64,000 nt of DNA. It comes from Nyssa sinensis (lineage: Eukaryota; Streptophyta; Magnoliopsida; Cornales; Nyssaceae). Where the stretch lies: positions 12,620,562 to 12,684,561 of the forward strand of contig CM018031.1 in NCBI GenBank assembly GCA_008638375.1, given 5' to 3'. This document shows, in pieces, positions 36,701 to 46,101 of this stretch (within the stretch, counting starts at the first letter, position 1; the number at the start of each line of letters is the position of its first letter). Under the pieces are notes generated by a model, which was given only the letters and a program-made list of their open reading frames with translations, did no database searches and had not been told where the DNA came from. Both the position numbers and the translations under genes were made by a program.

Positions 36701-37363
36701 CTGCACTTGATGCAGCTCTCTGTGTTGTGCGTGCTAATCCTACTGTTCTGGAGGGGCTTGGTGCCCACCTGGAAGGTAATATGTGACTGCTGCTAGATTT
36801 AAATTTGTTGAACTTTAGTACATTAGCTCCAGTAACATCTCTATAAACCATAGCAAGTAAAATAAAAACAATTACTGCCAACCATATAAAGGGTTTAGGC
36901 CAGTGCATGAGGCTTCTGCCAATGCGGGGTCTAGTGAGGGTTGGATGTACACAACTTTACCTCCGTGAGCAGAGAGACTGTTTCTGTGACTCCCCATCAA
37001 CCATATAAAAAAAGTCAAAATGAAACCAACATTTGGTTTTTAAATGGCTTGTATAGACAAGATATGATCCATACCGTAGCAAGTAAAATAAAACAATAAC
37101 TGCCACCTATCTAAAACAGGTCAAATGAAACGAACACTGCATTTTTAATTGGCTTATATAGACATACGATGTGATATGATCCCACCTTATCTAGAATTTC
37201 TTCCTAGTGTCAGGATAATAAGAATGTTTTTTGTTCAGAAAAAGAGAAAGTAGAAGGTGAAGAGCTGCAAGAGTGGTTGAAATTAGTGGTTGCACCCGCA
37301 GAACTTACCTTCTTCATCAGAGGCAAGCAAGAGCCTCTTCTTCCACTGCAGACAGGTTTTTGA
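11383..37363 (+). CDS. FTSH7/FTSH9: Chloroplast ATP-dependent zinc metalloprotease FtsH (FTSH7/FTSH9 type)
   Basis: Thirteen coding exons, all with GT/AG borders and a continuous frame: 11383-12258, 21257-21322, 21412-21546, 21681-21746, 22254-22439, 22562-22648, 22734-22847, 22965-23089, 23197-23305, 34449-34574, 36241-36564, 36652-36775, 37239-37363 (TGA). They give 820 codons; Arabidopsis FTSH7/9 are about 800. Order: Ser/Arg-rich transit-like N-terminus with a low-complexity Ser/Gly/Lys stretch (about 90-140), first membrane segment (about 155-172), FtsH extracellular-type region, second membrane segment (about 293-312), AAA+ ATPase with Walker A GLPGTGKT (383-390), Walker B IIFIDE (438-443) and second region of homology [18 protein letters not shown], then M41 peptidase with HEAGH (608-612) and the distal Asp ligand in TGALDD (about 691). 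All catalytic residues are present. It degrades membrane and stromal proteins in an ATP-dependent hexamer in chloroplast membranes. The similarity pattern favours the FTSH7/9 pair over FTSH1/2/5/8; which of the two cannot be told. Introns 1 (9.0 kb) and 9 (11.1 kb) are swollen by transposons. Confidence 0.95.
12259..13960. other. FTSH intron 1, proximal part
   Basis: Begins with donor GTAAGATC. It is AT-rich without exon-like sequence. 13150-13205 (CTCCATCCCTCCCAAGCCC then GGACCAACATTG) matches the tail of the SINE-like repeat at 14852-15005, so a truncated third copy probably lies here. Confidence 0.45.
13990..14650 (+). mobile_element. Decayed RTE-type LINE, C-terminal end of the reverse-transcriptase ORF
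   Basis: In shifting frames the translation follows the familiar tail of plant RTE elements: FDGQEIP..D.F.YLGSII, then GWMK-like, K.PVKL.GK, MLYG-like, a short R.KD.N and RERLRWFGH-like stretch, GRPKKTWVE near 14510 and finally a MALDRAEWR/IHVADPK-like end. Stops and frameshifts are frequent, and a run of about 14 G interrupts it at 14117-14130. It is an old, inactive fragment in FTSH intron 1, sense to the gene. Confidence 0.6.
14852..15005 (+). mobile_element. tRNA-derived SINE-like element, + copy
   Basis: TTTGGTGCAATGGTAGAAGCTC resembles a pol III A box, and GGGTTCAAATT about 35 nt downstream a B box, as in tRNA-headed plant SINEs. The body continues AATGCCAAAAGTTAGG... CCATCTCTCCCAACACCC...GGGGACCAACACT. 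The same body occurs inverted at 52880-53042 in THIC intron 3, with a tail-only copy at 13150-13205. It lies in FTSH intron 1. Confidence 0.6.
15195..15483. repeat. Imperfect tandem duplication, period about 159 bp
   Basis: GACAAATAGACTAAA starts at 15195 and again at 15354. Both are followed by a TGATATGATATT.CATTACACCTTTGG block and by GGTTTTAGGTTCAAGTCTC, which has a B-box-like GGTTCAAGTC. The unit resembles part of a small tRNA-related or LTR-derived repeat also glimpsed inverted at 18740-18860. It lies within FTSH intron 1. Confidence 0.7.
16475..16905. repeat. Imperfect tandem duplication, period about 214 bp
   Basis: TATGTGTTGAAATAGTTTTTAA starts at 16475 and 16689. Both copies contain GCAGATGACGTTCGAACGGA, CGAAAGGCAGTGTGCTCCGTT and a GGCC.TTCGAACCT end. 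The palindromic core TTCGAA recurs several times through 16330-16960 and 17165-17225, suggesting remains of an element with short internal repeats. It lies in FTSH intron 1. Confidence 0.75.
17572..18070. repeat. Imperfect tandem duplication, period 253 bp, LTR-like
   Basis: AAAATTGAC begins at 17572 and 17825, and the two units run almost in parallel to ATAATTTGCACA. The unit contains GTGCTGGACTAAGTCCCATGG, then GGTTTTTCT, GGGTTTTCCACGTAAAAAA and TGTGTTTTGTGTGTGATTG. These words are typical of the R/U5 part of plant copia LTRs. The best reading is a pair of copia LTR pieces, possibly from unequal exchange. There is no internal coding region nearby. Confidence 0.6.
18595..18870. repeat. Dispersed/duplicated repeat with GCTTAAG core
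   Basis: TTAGATTACCAGCTGCTTTAAAAGCTTAAG...TTAGAGAATGAGCCAAC (about 18609-18660) and TTAGATCAACAGTTGCTCTAAAAGCTTAAG...TTAGAGAATGGGCCAAC (about 18796-18845) are clear direct relatives. Between them GACTTGAACCCAAG is a B-box-like word on the - strand. An AAAGCTTAAGCT match also occurs near 15110. It is probably a small non-autonomous retroelement pair in FTSH intron 1. Confidence 0.5.
19000..21256. other. FTSH intron 1, distal part
   Basis: No exon-like sequence. It contains homopolymers (17 C at about 19126-19142 followed by poly-A; 10 C near 21150). 20165-20400 shows dispersed similarity to 35620-35850 in intron 10: both have CTGT.CACAG..CCAGAACAGCC.CTAA followed by a GCCCACA...GTTTGTA.GAGAGT-like block. 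This is probably a piece of an LTR-type repeat inserted twice in the gene. Confidence 0.4.
24180..24720. repeat. Intron 9 duplicated segment, copy 1
   Basis: Contains GGATGGGAGGACACTTTGTTTAGA-like, CAACTTGGTGCACGAAAATA, GAAGTAAATTTCACATCAATGCAAG and further on GTTAATTCTAAGATTCTTGCT with GCCTAAGATGCTATAATTGCATTTGGCTC. The same order of landmarks recurs in 24935-25170 and, across the gypsy insertion, at 32445-32655. It is an old duplication inside FTSH intron 9, with many substitutions and indels. Confidence 0.55.
24731..24785. repeat. Compound (CT)n(CA)n microsatellite
   Basis: An uninterrupted run of CT dinucleotides passes directly into a run of CA dinucleotides. It lies between the two copies of the intron 9 duplicated segment and is likely length-variable. 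Confidence 0.95.
24935..25170. repeat. Intron 9 duplicated segment, copy 2 (5' part)
   Basis: Parallels 24237-24475: AAGATGTGGAATAAAATTGG, GGGATGATAGTTTGTTTAGA, CAACTTGGTGCACAAAACAT and GAAGTAAATCTCACATTAGTGCAAG. The expected continuation is not adjacent; it reappears after the gypsy element at 32445-32655. Confidence 0.55.
25171..25774. other. Unassigned insertion in intron 9 before the gypsy element
   Basis: About 600 bp, less AT-rich than its surroundings, with repeated ACCATGG/CCATGG words (25236, 25590, 25660) and no recognisable coding block. Because it interrupts the duplicated segment, it is probably an older insertion. I see no terminal repeats. Confidence 0.3.
25775..26814 (+). repeat. 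Left LTR of gypsy element
   Basis: 1040 bp, TG...CA borders. CCTATAAATAC near 26537 is a good TATA box, and transcription would start a few tens of bases later. It contains several open frames on the - strand that are chance by-products of its GC-rich composition. Confidence 0.93.
26843..31405 (+). pseudogene. Gypsy gag-pol polyprotein, interrupted
   Basis: ATG at 26843 ([10 protein letters not shown]...), 28 bases beyond the LTR. Domains: coiled N-terminus, retrotransposon gag core (27190-27660), a knuckle-like CX2CX3CX4C at about 27838-27880 in which the usual His is Cys, aspartic protease VDTGAT (28061), RT with YLDDIVVYS (29087), RNase H (29510-29860), HHCC integrase zinc region (30090-30215), integrase core, and a chromodomain (31245-31330). 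The frame is broken by in-frame stops at 28760 (TAG), 28877 (TAA) and 30215 (TAA), and by frameshifts near 30510 and 30965. It therefore cannot make a full polyprotein and would need another copy's proteins to move. Translation as read ends 14 bases inside the right LTR. Confidence 0.9.
31392..32438 (+). repeat. Right LTR of gypsy element
   Basis: 1047 bp, near-identical to the left LTR with scattered transitions and small indels (for example a 3-base loss near 31863 and a longer GGGAGGGAGGGG run near 32175). The TATA box CCTATAAATAC is at about 32154. If it drives read-out transcription, the product would run toward FTSH exon 10. Confidence 0.93.
32445..32655. repeat. Intron 9 duplicated segment, copy 2 (3' part)
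   Basis: Resumes the similarity with 24490-24720 after the gypsy insertion: GGAAAGTGATGG.CATGAAGTGGAGTTGCTT, TTTGGTTGGCGATATTTTGCT, TTAATATTCTTGCT and GTGCATAAGATACTATAATAACATTTGACTC. Confidence 0.5.
33095..33479 (+). mobile_element. 5'-truncated L1-type LINE with perfect 20-bp target duplication
   Basis: Target duplication GAACATTCATAGCAGCTTTG is present at 33075-33094 and 33480-33499. The 385-bp insert encodes the end of a LINE ORF2 ([16 protein letters not shown], then [18 protein letters not shown]), the zf-RVT region found at the C-terminus of plant L1 reverse transcriptases. It then carries a short 3' UTR and an impure A-rich tail (CAAAAAGAAAAGAAAAAAAG). Severe 5' truncation, a tail and a long TSD are the hallmarks of target-primed reverse transcription. 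It lies in FTSH intron 9, sense orientation. Confidence 0.9.
33500..34448. other. FTSH intron 9, distal part
   Basis: No exon-like block. 33850-34030 holds an imperfect internal repeat: GTGGTTGAGATTGATGTTGAAGTGATTTGGGCC-like and GTGGCCAAGATTGATGTCGACATGATTTGGGC-like stretches about 100 bp apart. It ends with acceptor CTTGTCACAG before exon 10. Confidence 0.4.
34575..36240. other. FTSH intron 10: microsatellites and hAT-like remnant
   Basis: (GT)n at about 34632-34652 is followed by a G-rich tract. 34892-35030 has repeated GGGTTG, ACTGACCC and GGGTCGGGTCGGGTT words in both orientations, as in non-autonomous hAT-type repeats. (TA)n/(TATC)n lies at 35360-35515. 35620-35850 is related to 20165-20400 in intron 1. 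No exon was missed, since flanking exons join in frame. Confidence 0.5.
36776..37238. other. FTSH intron 12
   Basis: Contains a short direct duplication: TAGCAAGTAAAATAAAAACA with ACTGCCAACCATATAAA (about 36853-36895) and TAGCAAGTAAAATAAAACAA with ACTGCCACCTATCTAAA (about 37077-37115). Otherwise nothing is noted. Confidence 0.45.
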
Positions 37364-38880
37364 TAACAGCTACTGCATACTGGCTCATCATCAAGTGAAA
37401 TTTCAAGTTTAGAATTTTCCATTTCGTACATGGCCTCGTCATCTTCTAGCAAAAAGAACAGCTAATACCTGTTCAAGCCACTGCCAGTTCATTGAATAGA
37501 CCTTGTGATTGGCTCCAACTTGCCTAAGCAACTTTGTATATTTCAGTAACTAATTTTGGTTTCATCTTTACGACTGCCCACCCATTTTTTGATTTATAGC
37601 ACAATACTGGTTCAAAAGCATACAAATCATGGGCTACAGGTGAGGATCCCATGCTTTTAGTGCCATTGCATGTGTTTCACCATCTTAACATTAAAAGAAA
37701 AAAATAAGTGTCTTATGTTTAATTACTTTAGGGTTTGTCTTTGCGTTCTGTTGTACATCCAGCAATTATTCTCGCAAATACAGTATTGTTTATATGCAAT
37801 TGTAATATTTATACTGTTGTATACGTACATTCCTTTGATCATATCAATATTCCACATATTGATTCAGAAGGCTTAGTGCAAAAATGTTGCTATTTTTATG
37901 TTGTGTTGCTTTATATTATGAATATAAAACAGGGGGAAACAACTACAGTTCTTATTTAGGACTGAAGACCTATCCGAGTGGTGTTAGTGCCTACTCTTCA
38001 CGCAATTGACTTGAGTTCTTATTTGGTGTCAATAACAGCTCTTTTTTTATTTGGCCTCATTTTATATTGGTTAGGAAGACATCCAAGACTTAACAAACAA
38101 GGCTCCCCCAGGGAATACAATAGTTTCTTCTCTTGGCAGATTAGGAAATGTAATACTACATAGTACATACATCATTCCTATCAGATTCCAAATTGGATGA
38201 GGAAAATCAGTCTATTAGTACTGAAAGCTAAGCCATCTACATGCATAATGGAAATGGATTCAAAGTTTCTCTCAAAATGATTTATATTGTAGGCTTTGAA
38301 CAGAATTTATAACCTCCAAGGAGTCCCATGATTTGATTGTGCGTTCCTACATGAATTTTGTTTCGTCATTCTATTTTATTCAAGACCATTTTCTTTGTTA
38401 GACTATACATTATCAATTTTTTTACTATCTTTATTAAAGTTAATTCTCGTCACTCCCATTCCCTAGCATGAACTATATGAATCATGTCACTCTTCCTCAC
38501 TGGTAGTGTTAGGTTGGTTAAAATTTCTTGACTCGACAAACTCCAGTGTATTAATTTTGCTCGACCACATTTTTCTAAGATTACTTACTTGTTTGTTAAT
38601 TATAAGAGTTAATTAGTATGTGGTCCTTGTTTTAAGATTTATTTGGAATCTAGTACATGATAATTCTTTTTTTTTTTTTTTTTGTATGAAGAACAATGGT
38701 TAGATCTTAGATACTTATTTTGTGAGAAGGACCACTTTGATGGGTTGGCACCAACTATTTTTATTATATAACAAAATTACCCTCCCTATCCTATTCAGGC
38801 TTCTTCCTTAATTTTTTTTCCAACTCCACTTCCCTTCCTCAATCTCTCTCTTCCACTGTACATCTCTCCTATCTCTCTTT
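37364..38880 (+). other. FTSH 3' UTR and downstream intergenic
   Basis: The FTSH 3' UTR begins at 37364; its end cannot be fixed. Possible poly(A) signals are scattered in this AT-rich stretch (for example AATATAAAA near 37919). No second gene is visible. Poly-T lies at about 38667-38683, and a CT-rich patch at 38820-38880. Confidence 0.4.
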
Positions 38881-38882
38881 AC

Positions 38883-39490
38883 TGGAAGAGAGTTTTTTGC
38901 AATGTAAATTTTCACAATGGAATTGGAAGAGAATTTTTGTAGTATAAAATTTCACTGTGTTTGTTTTCCGTAAAATTTCATATTAAATATGATATTGTTT
39001 GATAGATCTCGATGTTTAGAATTTAAATACATGTATTTTATTAAAAAATGATTTATAGATTATAAGTTATAGGATTTTAAAGTTTGAAAAAAAGTTTTGG
39101 AAGTTGTTTCTGTGATGTTCATAAGGGTGTTTTTATTTTTTTGTCTGTGTTATTTCACATTGGCCATCCATATACATACATACATAAATTTTCAGTGTAA
39201 ATTTTTATAGTAAAAATAGGAGAGAGTTTTTTGCAATGTAAATTTTTCAACTAGAAAGGAGTTTTTTGTAGTATAAATATTTACAATGGAATTGTGAGAG
39301 AATATTTGTAGTGTAAAATTTCATGTGTATTTTTTTCTCAAAATTTCATATTAAATATGAATCTTGTTTGATAGATCTCAATGTTTAGAATCTAAATATA
39401 TAAATTTTATTAAAAAAAAGATTTATAAATTACAAGATATAGAATTTTAAAGTTTGAAAAAAAGTTTTGGAAGTTGCTTCTAAGTTTCAT
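38883..39490. repeat. Imperfect tandem duplication, period about 340 bp
   Basis: AGAGAGTTTTTTGCAATGTAAATTTT starts near 38885 and again near 39223. Both copies continue with AATTTCATATTAAATATGA, TTTGATAGATCTC.ATGTTTAGAAT and AAAGTTTGAAAAAAAGTTTTGGAAGTTG. The diverged copies indicate an old duplication. No coding content. Confidence 0.8.
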
Positions 39491-39938
39491 GCGTATAATA
39501 TAGCAAGGGGTATTTTTGTCTCCTAAAAAAATCATGGACTAAAAACTTTTAAGTATTTATGCGTGAATTTTAAAATGAAAAAAATTTAAATAGTGAACTT
39601 GGGTCTAACCATCCTAATTATAATTAATTCATGATGTGAAATAGGCATCAAGAGTCTATAATGATCAAGGAATCAAAAAAGAAACAGGGTATTGAAAATT
39701 TTGCAGTTGTAATACATGCATTGATATTTTGAAAGGAGACGAAAATATCAATGTTGCTTTCTGAAAATTACCATTCTTTTAATGCCTTTTGGCAAGGAGT
39801 CAAGGAAAAGAAACCAAATAACTGAAGAAACAGCACATGCGTTGGCTCCATATGTTGTTGTTCGTTTGGTACAATTTTGTTATGGTATTTTGTGTTTATT
39901 CTCTAACTTTTTTTTCCCTCTAAATCATTTATAGTTTA

Positions 39939-40416
39939 GGATAAATTACAAAGACATTTTTTAAAATTTCTGAAATGATATTAATATTTTTTATTTTTAT
40001 TAATAAACTATGAAGACCTCCTCTCCGACCCAAATTTTTATCAGAATGAAAAAAAGTATCCTTTTCATGTTTTTTTTTTTTATTTTTTTTTATTTTGATC
40101 AATTTTTTTAATTTTTTCTTTCATTTTTAAATAAATATTAATTAATTTTTTTATTAAAAAAATATAAATTATTTATCTTAAATTTATTTTTGTATAAAAT
40201 AAAAAAATTCTTTAAAAAAAAGTTAGAAAAAATGGTCAAAATTAAAAAAAAAAAATGCATTAAAAAAAATATGAAAATGACATTTTTCTCATTCTGATAA
40301 AAAATTGGATTGGAGGAGAAGTCTTCGTAATTTGTCAATAAAAATAGAGTTGTTAATCTTATTTCAAAAATTTTAAAAGAGATTTTTATAATTGTCAGAA
40401 ATTTCATAATTTATCC
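39939..40416. mobile_element. Fold-back MITE-like repeat, family copy 2
   Basis: The left arm starts GGATAAATTACAAAGACATT and the right arm ends TTTCATAATTTATCC. Inner halves are also complementary (CAGAATGAAAAAAAGT against TCATTCTGATAAAA). This is the cleanest of four copies. Confidence 0.6.
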
Positions 40417-40610
40417 TTAATTTTAAAAACTATTTCTATTCTATCCCACGAAAAACAAAATTTGTGACATGGATTTTTTAAAAAAAGTGAATTGCTGATT
40501 CTGATATATATTGTTAAAAGATAAATTTTTTGTTGGAAAGATTAAATTGGAATTGCATTAATTAACCAGGTGGCAGTAATAGTGGTAAGTGCCAAGTGGC
40601 ATTACTCTTG

Positions 40611-40680
40611 CAGGAATGTCATTCCATTATTACTACTATACAGCAATGTTATTCCATTATTACTAGTATACAACAATGTC
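40611..40680. repeat. Short tandem repeat, 30-bp unit, 2.3 copies
   Basis: Units start at 40611, 40641 and 40671 with CAGGAATGTC, CAGCAATGTT and CAACAATGTC. The first two share ATTCCATTATTACTA.TATA. Confidence 0.85.
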
Positions 40681-41281
40681 AAGCCCAAACCGTGTCACTT
40701 GTCCCAATCGCAACACTGAAACGTCCACAACCAAGATCCACTGTTATAAGCTTCCATGAAAAAATAATATTCTTACTTAAATTAAAAGAAAAAAATTAAA
40801 TTAAGTATTTACATTCACAACAACTGGAAGAAAGAAAGGAAGATAATTTAGAAACCAAAAACACAATTTATTAACACAGTAATAGTAATTATTGCTAAGG
40901 CTGAGCAAATATACCAACTGATGTCAGTGTTATATATATTATTCTTACCATATTAGCTTTGATAATGGTGCATTTTTTTAGTATTTACCAAACAATGAAA
41001 TTGTAAAATGAGAGGAATATATGACAGTAATTGGATGGGCCGTGGAATTGTCAGTTTTGTTAACTTTATGTTTTAAATGGATTTTTGAAGTAAATGTATA
41101 TTTGTTTAGATTTTTTGAAACGTTTATTTGAATATTTTCAAGATCAAAACGGACGTTTTGAAAAAATATCAGTAAATAATTTTTTCTAAAATGTCTATTT
41201 TAAAATGTTATTTTACTAAATGCTCGTTTCCAACGCTCACCCAAACGAGCACTATGACTTACTAAAGCAAAAAAAATGAAT

Positions 41282-41643
41282 TGTTAGTGATATGACTTAT
41301 ATTATTGTAACAAATAAACTAGGTATATAGGTATTATGTGCGGAGCGTAATGAAGCACATAATATTTATGCGACTTAACCCTAGTTGTGTTACTAGGGAC
41401 AAATAATAGGTTGGGGGCTACAAGGGGCTTGCCCCCCGTAGTAAGGGTATATTGGAGAATTTCAATGTATCCGATTAGGATTAGGATTTAACTGCGATGC
41501 AGTATAAATACGTTGTAACTCTATTTTCTAATTAGTGTAAAAGATAATCGTACCTATGGACGTAGGCACATAGCCGAACCACGTAAATTCTCTGTGTCGA
41601 TTTCTCTCTAATTCTGGCTACATAGATCATTAATTTCACAACA
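41282..41643 (+). repeat. Left LTR of copia element
   Basis: 362 bp. Relative to the right LTR it has about 30 extra bases (GGGCTACAAGGGGCTTGCCCC region, near 41415-41445), containing an AGGGGC/GCCCC inverted word. AGTATAAATACG near 41501 is a TATA box. Confidence 0.85.
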
Positions 41644-41671
41644 ATTGGTATCAGAGTTTTTGGTCAAATCA

Positions 41672-44600
41672 ATGGCGGTAAACGTTTTTGTTGTCAAGGC
41701 CGATGTGGTGAAGTTCGATGGAACTGGGAATTTCGGATTGTGGCAACGAAGGGTGAAGGATCTATTGGTACAACAAGGTTTGGTGAAGGCGTTGTGTGGG
41801 AAAACGAAGAAGCCAGAGAAAATGATAGATGACAAATGGGAAGACCTCGAGATGAGAGCAGTAAGTACCATTCAGCTTTGTCTGGCAAACGAGGTTATGT
41901 ACCACATCATGGATGATAAGTCTCTTGCGGGGATCTGGACAAAATTGGAGAGTCGATACATGTCTAAGTCACTCACGAATAAGCTTTATCTCAAGCAGAA
42001 ACTATACGGGCTTAAGATGAATAATGGCACAAATTTGACTCAAACATCAAAACATTTAACCAGATTATCAGTGATCTGCTCAGAATTGATGTGAAGTTCG
42101 ATGATGAGGACACGACACTGATGCTCCTAACCTCGCTTCCGACTTCCTATGAGCATCTGGTTACAACTCTCCTTTAGGGGAAGGAAACTCTAGAAATAAA
42201 GGAAGTTACGGTAGCCATGTTGGCATATAATTAGAGAAAGCAGAATATAATTAATTTTTCTGATCAAAGACTTGTAGTAAAGGGTAATCATGATCATGGA
42301 AGAAGAATGGAAAGGGGTGGGTCAGATAATATAAATAGTTGATCAAAGTAAAAAAAAACAAAAATGTCCAGTGCTATAAATGCCAATTAATTGGGCATAT
42401 AAAGCGAGATTGTCCATAGAGGAAGAAAGGAAAAGAGTAGACAAAGAAGAAGGGAAAATAGAATGAAAAACCCTCAAATTCTGCAATATAGCAGAAGTAG
42501 ATTCAGATGGTGGGGATGTCGATACACTCTTAGTCTCATCAGGTCCTGACCAATTCACAGATTCATGGATTTTGGACTCTGCATGCTCCTATCATATGTC
42601 TCCTAATAGGGATTGGTTTGACACCTATAGGTCAGTAAAATCTGGTTCTGATCTTATGGGTAATGATACATCTTGTGAAGTCATTAGAATAGGAACAATC
42701 AAGATTAAAATGTTTGATGGTGTGGTGAGAACATTAGGAGATGTTAAGCATGTACCAGATTTAAAGAAAAACCTAATTCCATTGGGAACCCTAGATTCAA
42801 ATGGTTATAACTATAAGTGTGATAGTGGAGTAATGAAGGTAACTAAAGGTGTTTATGGTATTCATGAAAGGTCAGAAAGTTGCTGGTAATATTTATAAAT
42901 TGTTAGGTAGCACAATTGTTAGTGGAGTTACAACAATTATATCATTTGAAAGTGAGGACGATGATACACTTTTATGGCATAGGCGATTAGGGCATATCAG
43001 TGAGAGTGGTATGATGGAACTACATAGGAAAAACCTGCTAAAAGGGGTCAAGTCCTGTAAACTAGACTTCTGCAAATATTATGTTATGGGAAAACAATGC
43101 AGGGTGAAATTCAAGACTGCCACTCATAAGACAGAAGGTATTCTAGATTACGTTCATTCAGATGTTCGGGGGCCTATGAGAGTAATTTCTAGAGGGGGAT
43201 CTCTGTATTTTGTGAGCTTTATTGATAACTTCTCCAGAAAAACTTGGGTTTATTTCATAAAATACAAGTTTGAGACTTTTTTAAAGTTCAGAATATGGAA
43301 GGCTGAAGTAGAAAACTAAACTAGGAGAAAGATCAAATGCATTAGAACATATAATGGAATAGAATACAAGAATACTAGGTTCTTGAGGTTTTGCGAAGAA
43401 CACGACATCAAAAGCATTTCACAGTGTGGAAGACACCTCAATAGAATGGTGTGAGTGAGAGGTTAAATAGAACAATTGCTGAAAGAGCAAGGTGCATGAG
43501 ATTAAATGCTAGGTTTCCTAAGTTGTTTTGGGCTGAGGCAGTAAATATGGCTTGTTACGTCATCAACAGATCACCTAGAGTTTCATTTGGTGGAAAATTA
43601 GCAGAAGAAGTATGGACAAGGAAATAGGTAGATTACTCTATGATGAAGACATTCAGATGTCCTGCTATTATTGTTCATTTATCTAGTGAAAAAAGGTCAA
43701 AGCTTGATACGAAATAAAAAAAAAATGCATTTTTCTTTGAGATGAGAAAAGGGTAAAAGGGTAAAAGCTTTGGAATCCAGAGACTCAGAAGATGGCAATT
43801 AGTAGAGATGTGGTGTTTGACGAAAAGTCCATGTTGAAGGCTTTCGGGGAATAAGAAAATAAGGAATCTGAAAAGAATGACAGCAAGAAATCAGTGGTAC
43901 ATGTGCAGCTAGAAGAATCAAATATCTAGTTAGAAAAGGAATCCAGTTCTAGTGACCAAGAACATCATATTACAGTTTTAGACAGATCTAAAAGTAAGAT
44001 TAAGCCACCGGTCAGATATGGTTTTGAAGATCTTGTCTCTTATTGTTTGGTTACTAGTAGTAGGGATCCTTCTACATTTCAAGAAGCTATTAGTAGTTCT
44101 CAGAAGAGTAGATGGATGGAGGTTATAGTGGAGGAAATAGAATCATTGCACAAGAACAAGACTTGGGAGTTGGTTAAACTTCTAAGGGAAAGAAACCAAT
44201 TGGTTGCAAGTGGCTGTTCAGAAAGAAAGAAGCTACATTTGAAAACGAAAAAGTAAGGTTCAAGGCTCGCTTGGTAGCAAAACGATACTTATAGAAGAAA
44301 GGGATTGACTATGATAAAATCTTTTCTCCAGTTGTAAGACATACCTCTATCAGAGTAGTGTTAGCTTTGGTAACTCATCTTGATCTAGAATTGGAGCAGT
44401 TGGATGTAAAGACAACTTTCCTTCATGATGATTTGGAAGAATATATTTACATGGAACAACCAAAAGGGTTTAAGCAACCCGAGGCAGAACATTTTGTCTG
44501 CAGATTGAATAAGTCACTTTATGGGCTAAAACAGGCTCCACGACAATGGTACAAAATGTTTGACTCCTATATGATTCAGATTGGCTACACTCGTTGTGAG

Positions 44601-45640
44601 TATGATTGTTATGTTTATGTTAAGGCTCTTGAAGATGATTTTCATATTTTTCTGTTGCTTTATGTGGATGATATGCTTATTGCTATTAAAAGAATGTGTG
44701 AAGTTGACAAGTTGAAATCCTTGTTACATAAGGAGTTTGATATGAAAGACTTGGGTGCTGCTAAAAAAATTCTTGGCATGGAGATTCGTAGGGATAAGGA
44801 GGCAGACAAATTATAGGTGTCTAAGAAAAAATATGTCAAAAAAGTGCTAGAACAGTTTAGTATGGATAACTCTAAACCAGTAAGTACACCATTGGTGAAT
44901 CACTTCAGATTATCTTCTAACTAATGTCCAAAGTCAAAGGAAGAAATTGAAGACATGTTAAAGGTCCCATATGCTAGCACAATAGGATGTTTGATGTATG
45001 CAATGGTCTGTACCAGGCTTGATTTGGCATATGCAGTTAGCACAATCAACAAATATATGACAAATCTAGGAAGAGAACATTGGAAGGCAGTCAAATGGGT
45101 ATTCAAATACTTGAGAGGTATAACTGACTATGGAATTATGTTTGCAAGACAACATGGATGTGCTTCAGTTGTGGGTTTTGTAGATGCAAATTATGCAGGT
45201 AATTTGGATGATAGAAAATCTACTACATGTTATGTTTACAAGATGGAAGTGAACCTATTTGTTGGAGATCCATGCTACAATCCCTAGTAGTGATGTCTGT
45301 TACAGAATTTGAGTACATGACAGTGGCTGAAGCTGCTAAAGAAGCATTGTGGTTAAGGGGGCTAGTCAATGAGCATGGTTTAGAGTAAGGTGGAGTTCAG
45401 TTGCATTGTGATAGTCAAAGTGCCATATACTTGACAAAGCATCACATCTACCATATTAGAAGAAAACATATAGATGTGAGGTTTCATAGAATAAGAGAGC
45501 TTACTGCTACAAGTGAAGTGATACTCGAGAAAATTCACATTTCAGAGAATGAAGCTGATAAGTAGACAAAACCTATTCCTACAGCCAAGTTCAAGTATTT
45601 CTTGGACTTGGTCAATATTTTTACATGTTGAAAGAAGACA
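41672..45640 (+). pseudogene. Copia gag-pol polyprotein remnant
   Basis: The gag start ATG at 41672 reads in frame to about 42094. After a frameshift come a CYKC...GHIKRDC zinc knuckle (42373), the protease region WILDSACSYHM (42567), GAG-pre-integrase LLWHRRLGHISESGM (42972), the integrase core VHSDVRGP (43150), RT with LEQLDVKTTFLH and YGLKQAPRQWYKMFDSY (44395-44580) and YVDDMLI (44660), and RNase H ending EAAKEALWLRGL (45330-45360). Many stops and frameshifts separate these blocks. It looks closest to the Tork/TNT1-like group by general motif spacing, which I state with low confidence. It is non-functional. Confidence 0.88.
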
Positions 45641-45723
45641 TTCCCAACCTATTGATTCAAGGTGGAGGCACAAGAACTTGTTGACAATTTCTAAGAGGTT
45701 GAATATTTTGCTAATGTGGAGAT

Positions 45724-46101
45724 TGTTAATGATATGATTTATATTATTGTAACAAGTAAACTAGGTATATAAGTATTATGTGCAAAGTGTAGTGAAACAC
45801 ATAAATATAGGTATTATGTGCGAAGTGTAGTGAAACACATAATACCCATGCGGCTTAACCCCAGTTGTGCAGTCAGGGACGAACAATTGGTTGGGGGTAT
45901 ATTGGAAAATTTCAATGTATCCTATTAGGGTTAGGATTTAACTGTGATGCAATATAAATATGTTGTAACCTTATTTTCTAATTAGTGTAAAAGATAGTCG
46001 CACCTGTGGACATAGACACATCGCTGAACCACATAAATTCTTTGTGTCGATTTCTCTCTTTCTCTTTAATTCTTGTTGCATAAATCATTAATTTTACAAC
46101 A
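45724..46101 (+). repeat. Right LTR of copia element
   Basis: 378 bp. It carries an internal duplication of about 38 bp: TAGGTATTATGTGC.AAGTGTAGTGAAACACATAA occurs at about 45766 and 45809, while the left LTR has one copy. Its TATA box AATATAAATATG is near 45951. Confidence 0.85.

Larger units (their letters stand above)
41282..46101 (+). mobile_element. Ty1/copia LTR retrotransposon, decayed
   Basis: LTRs at 41282-41643 and 45724-46101, both beginning TGTTA.TGATATGA.TTATATT and ending TTTACAACA/TTCACAACA. The primer site TTGGTATCAGAG (complementary to initiator tRNA-Met) directly follows the left LTR. The pol order protease, integrase, RT, RNase H is diagnostic of copia. I could not match a 5-bp target duplication (TGAAT on the left, CATTC on the right), so the ends are worn or recombined. 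It lies in the interval between FTSH and THIC, in the same direction as both. Confidence 0.92.

Noticed and set aside
37210..37452. 80-codon - strand open frame
   Set aside because: Antisense of FTSH exon 13 and its 3' UTR.
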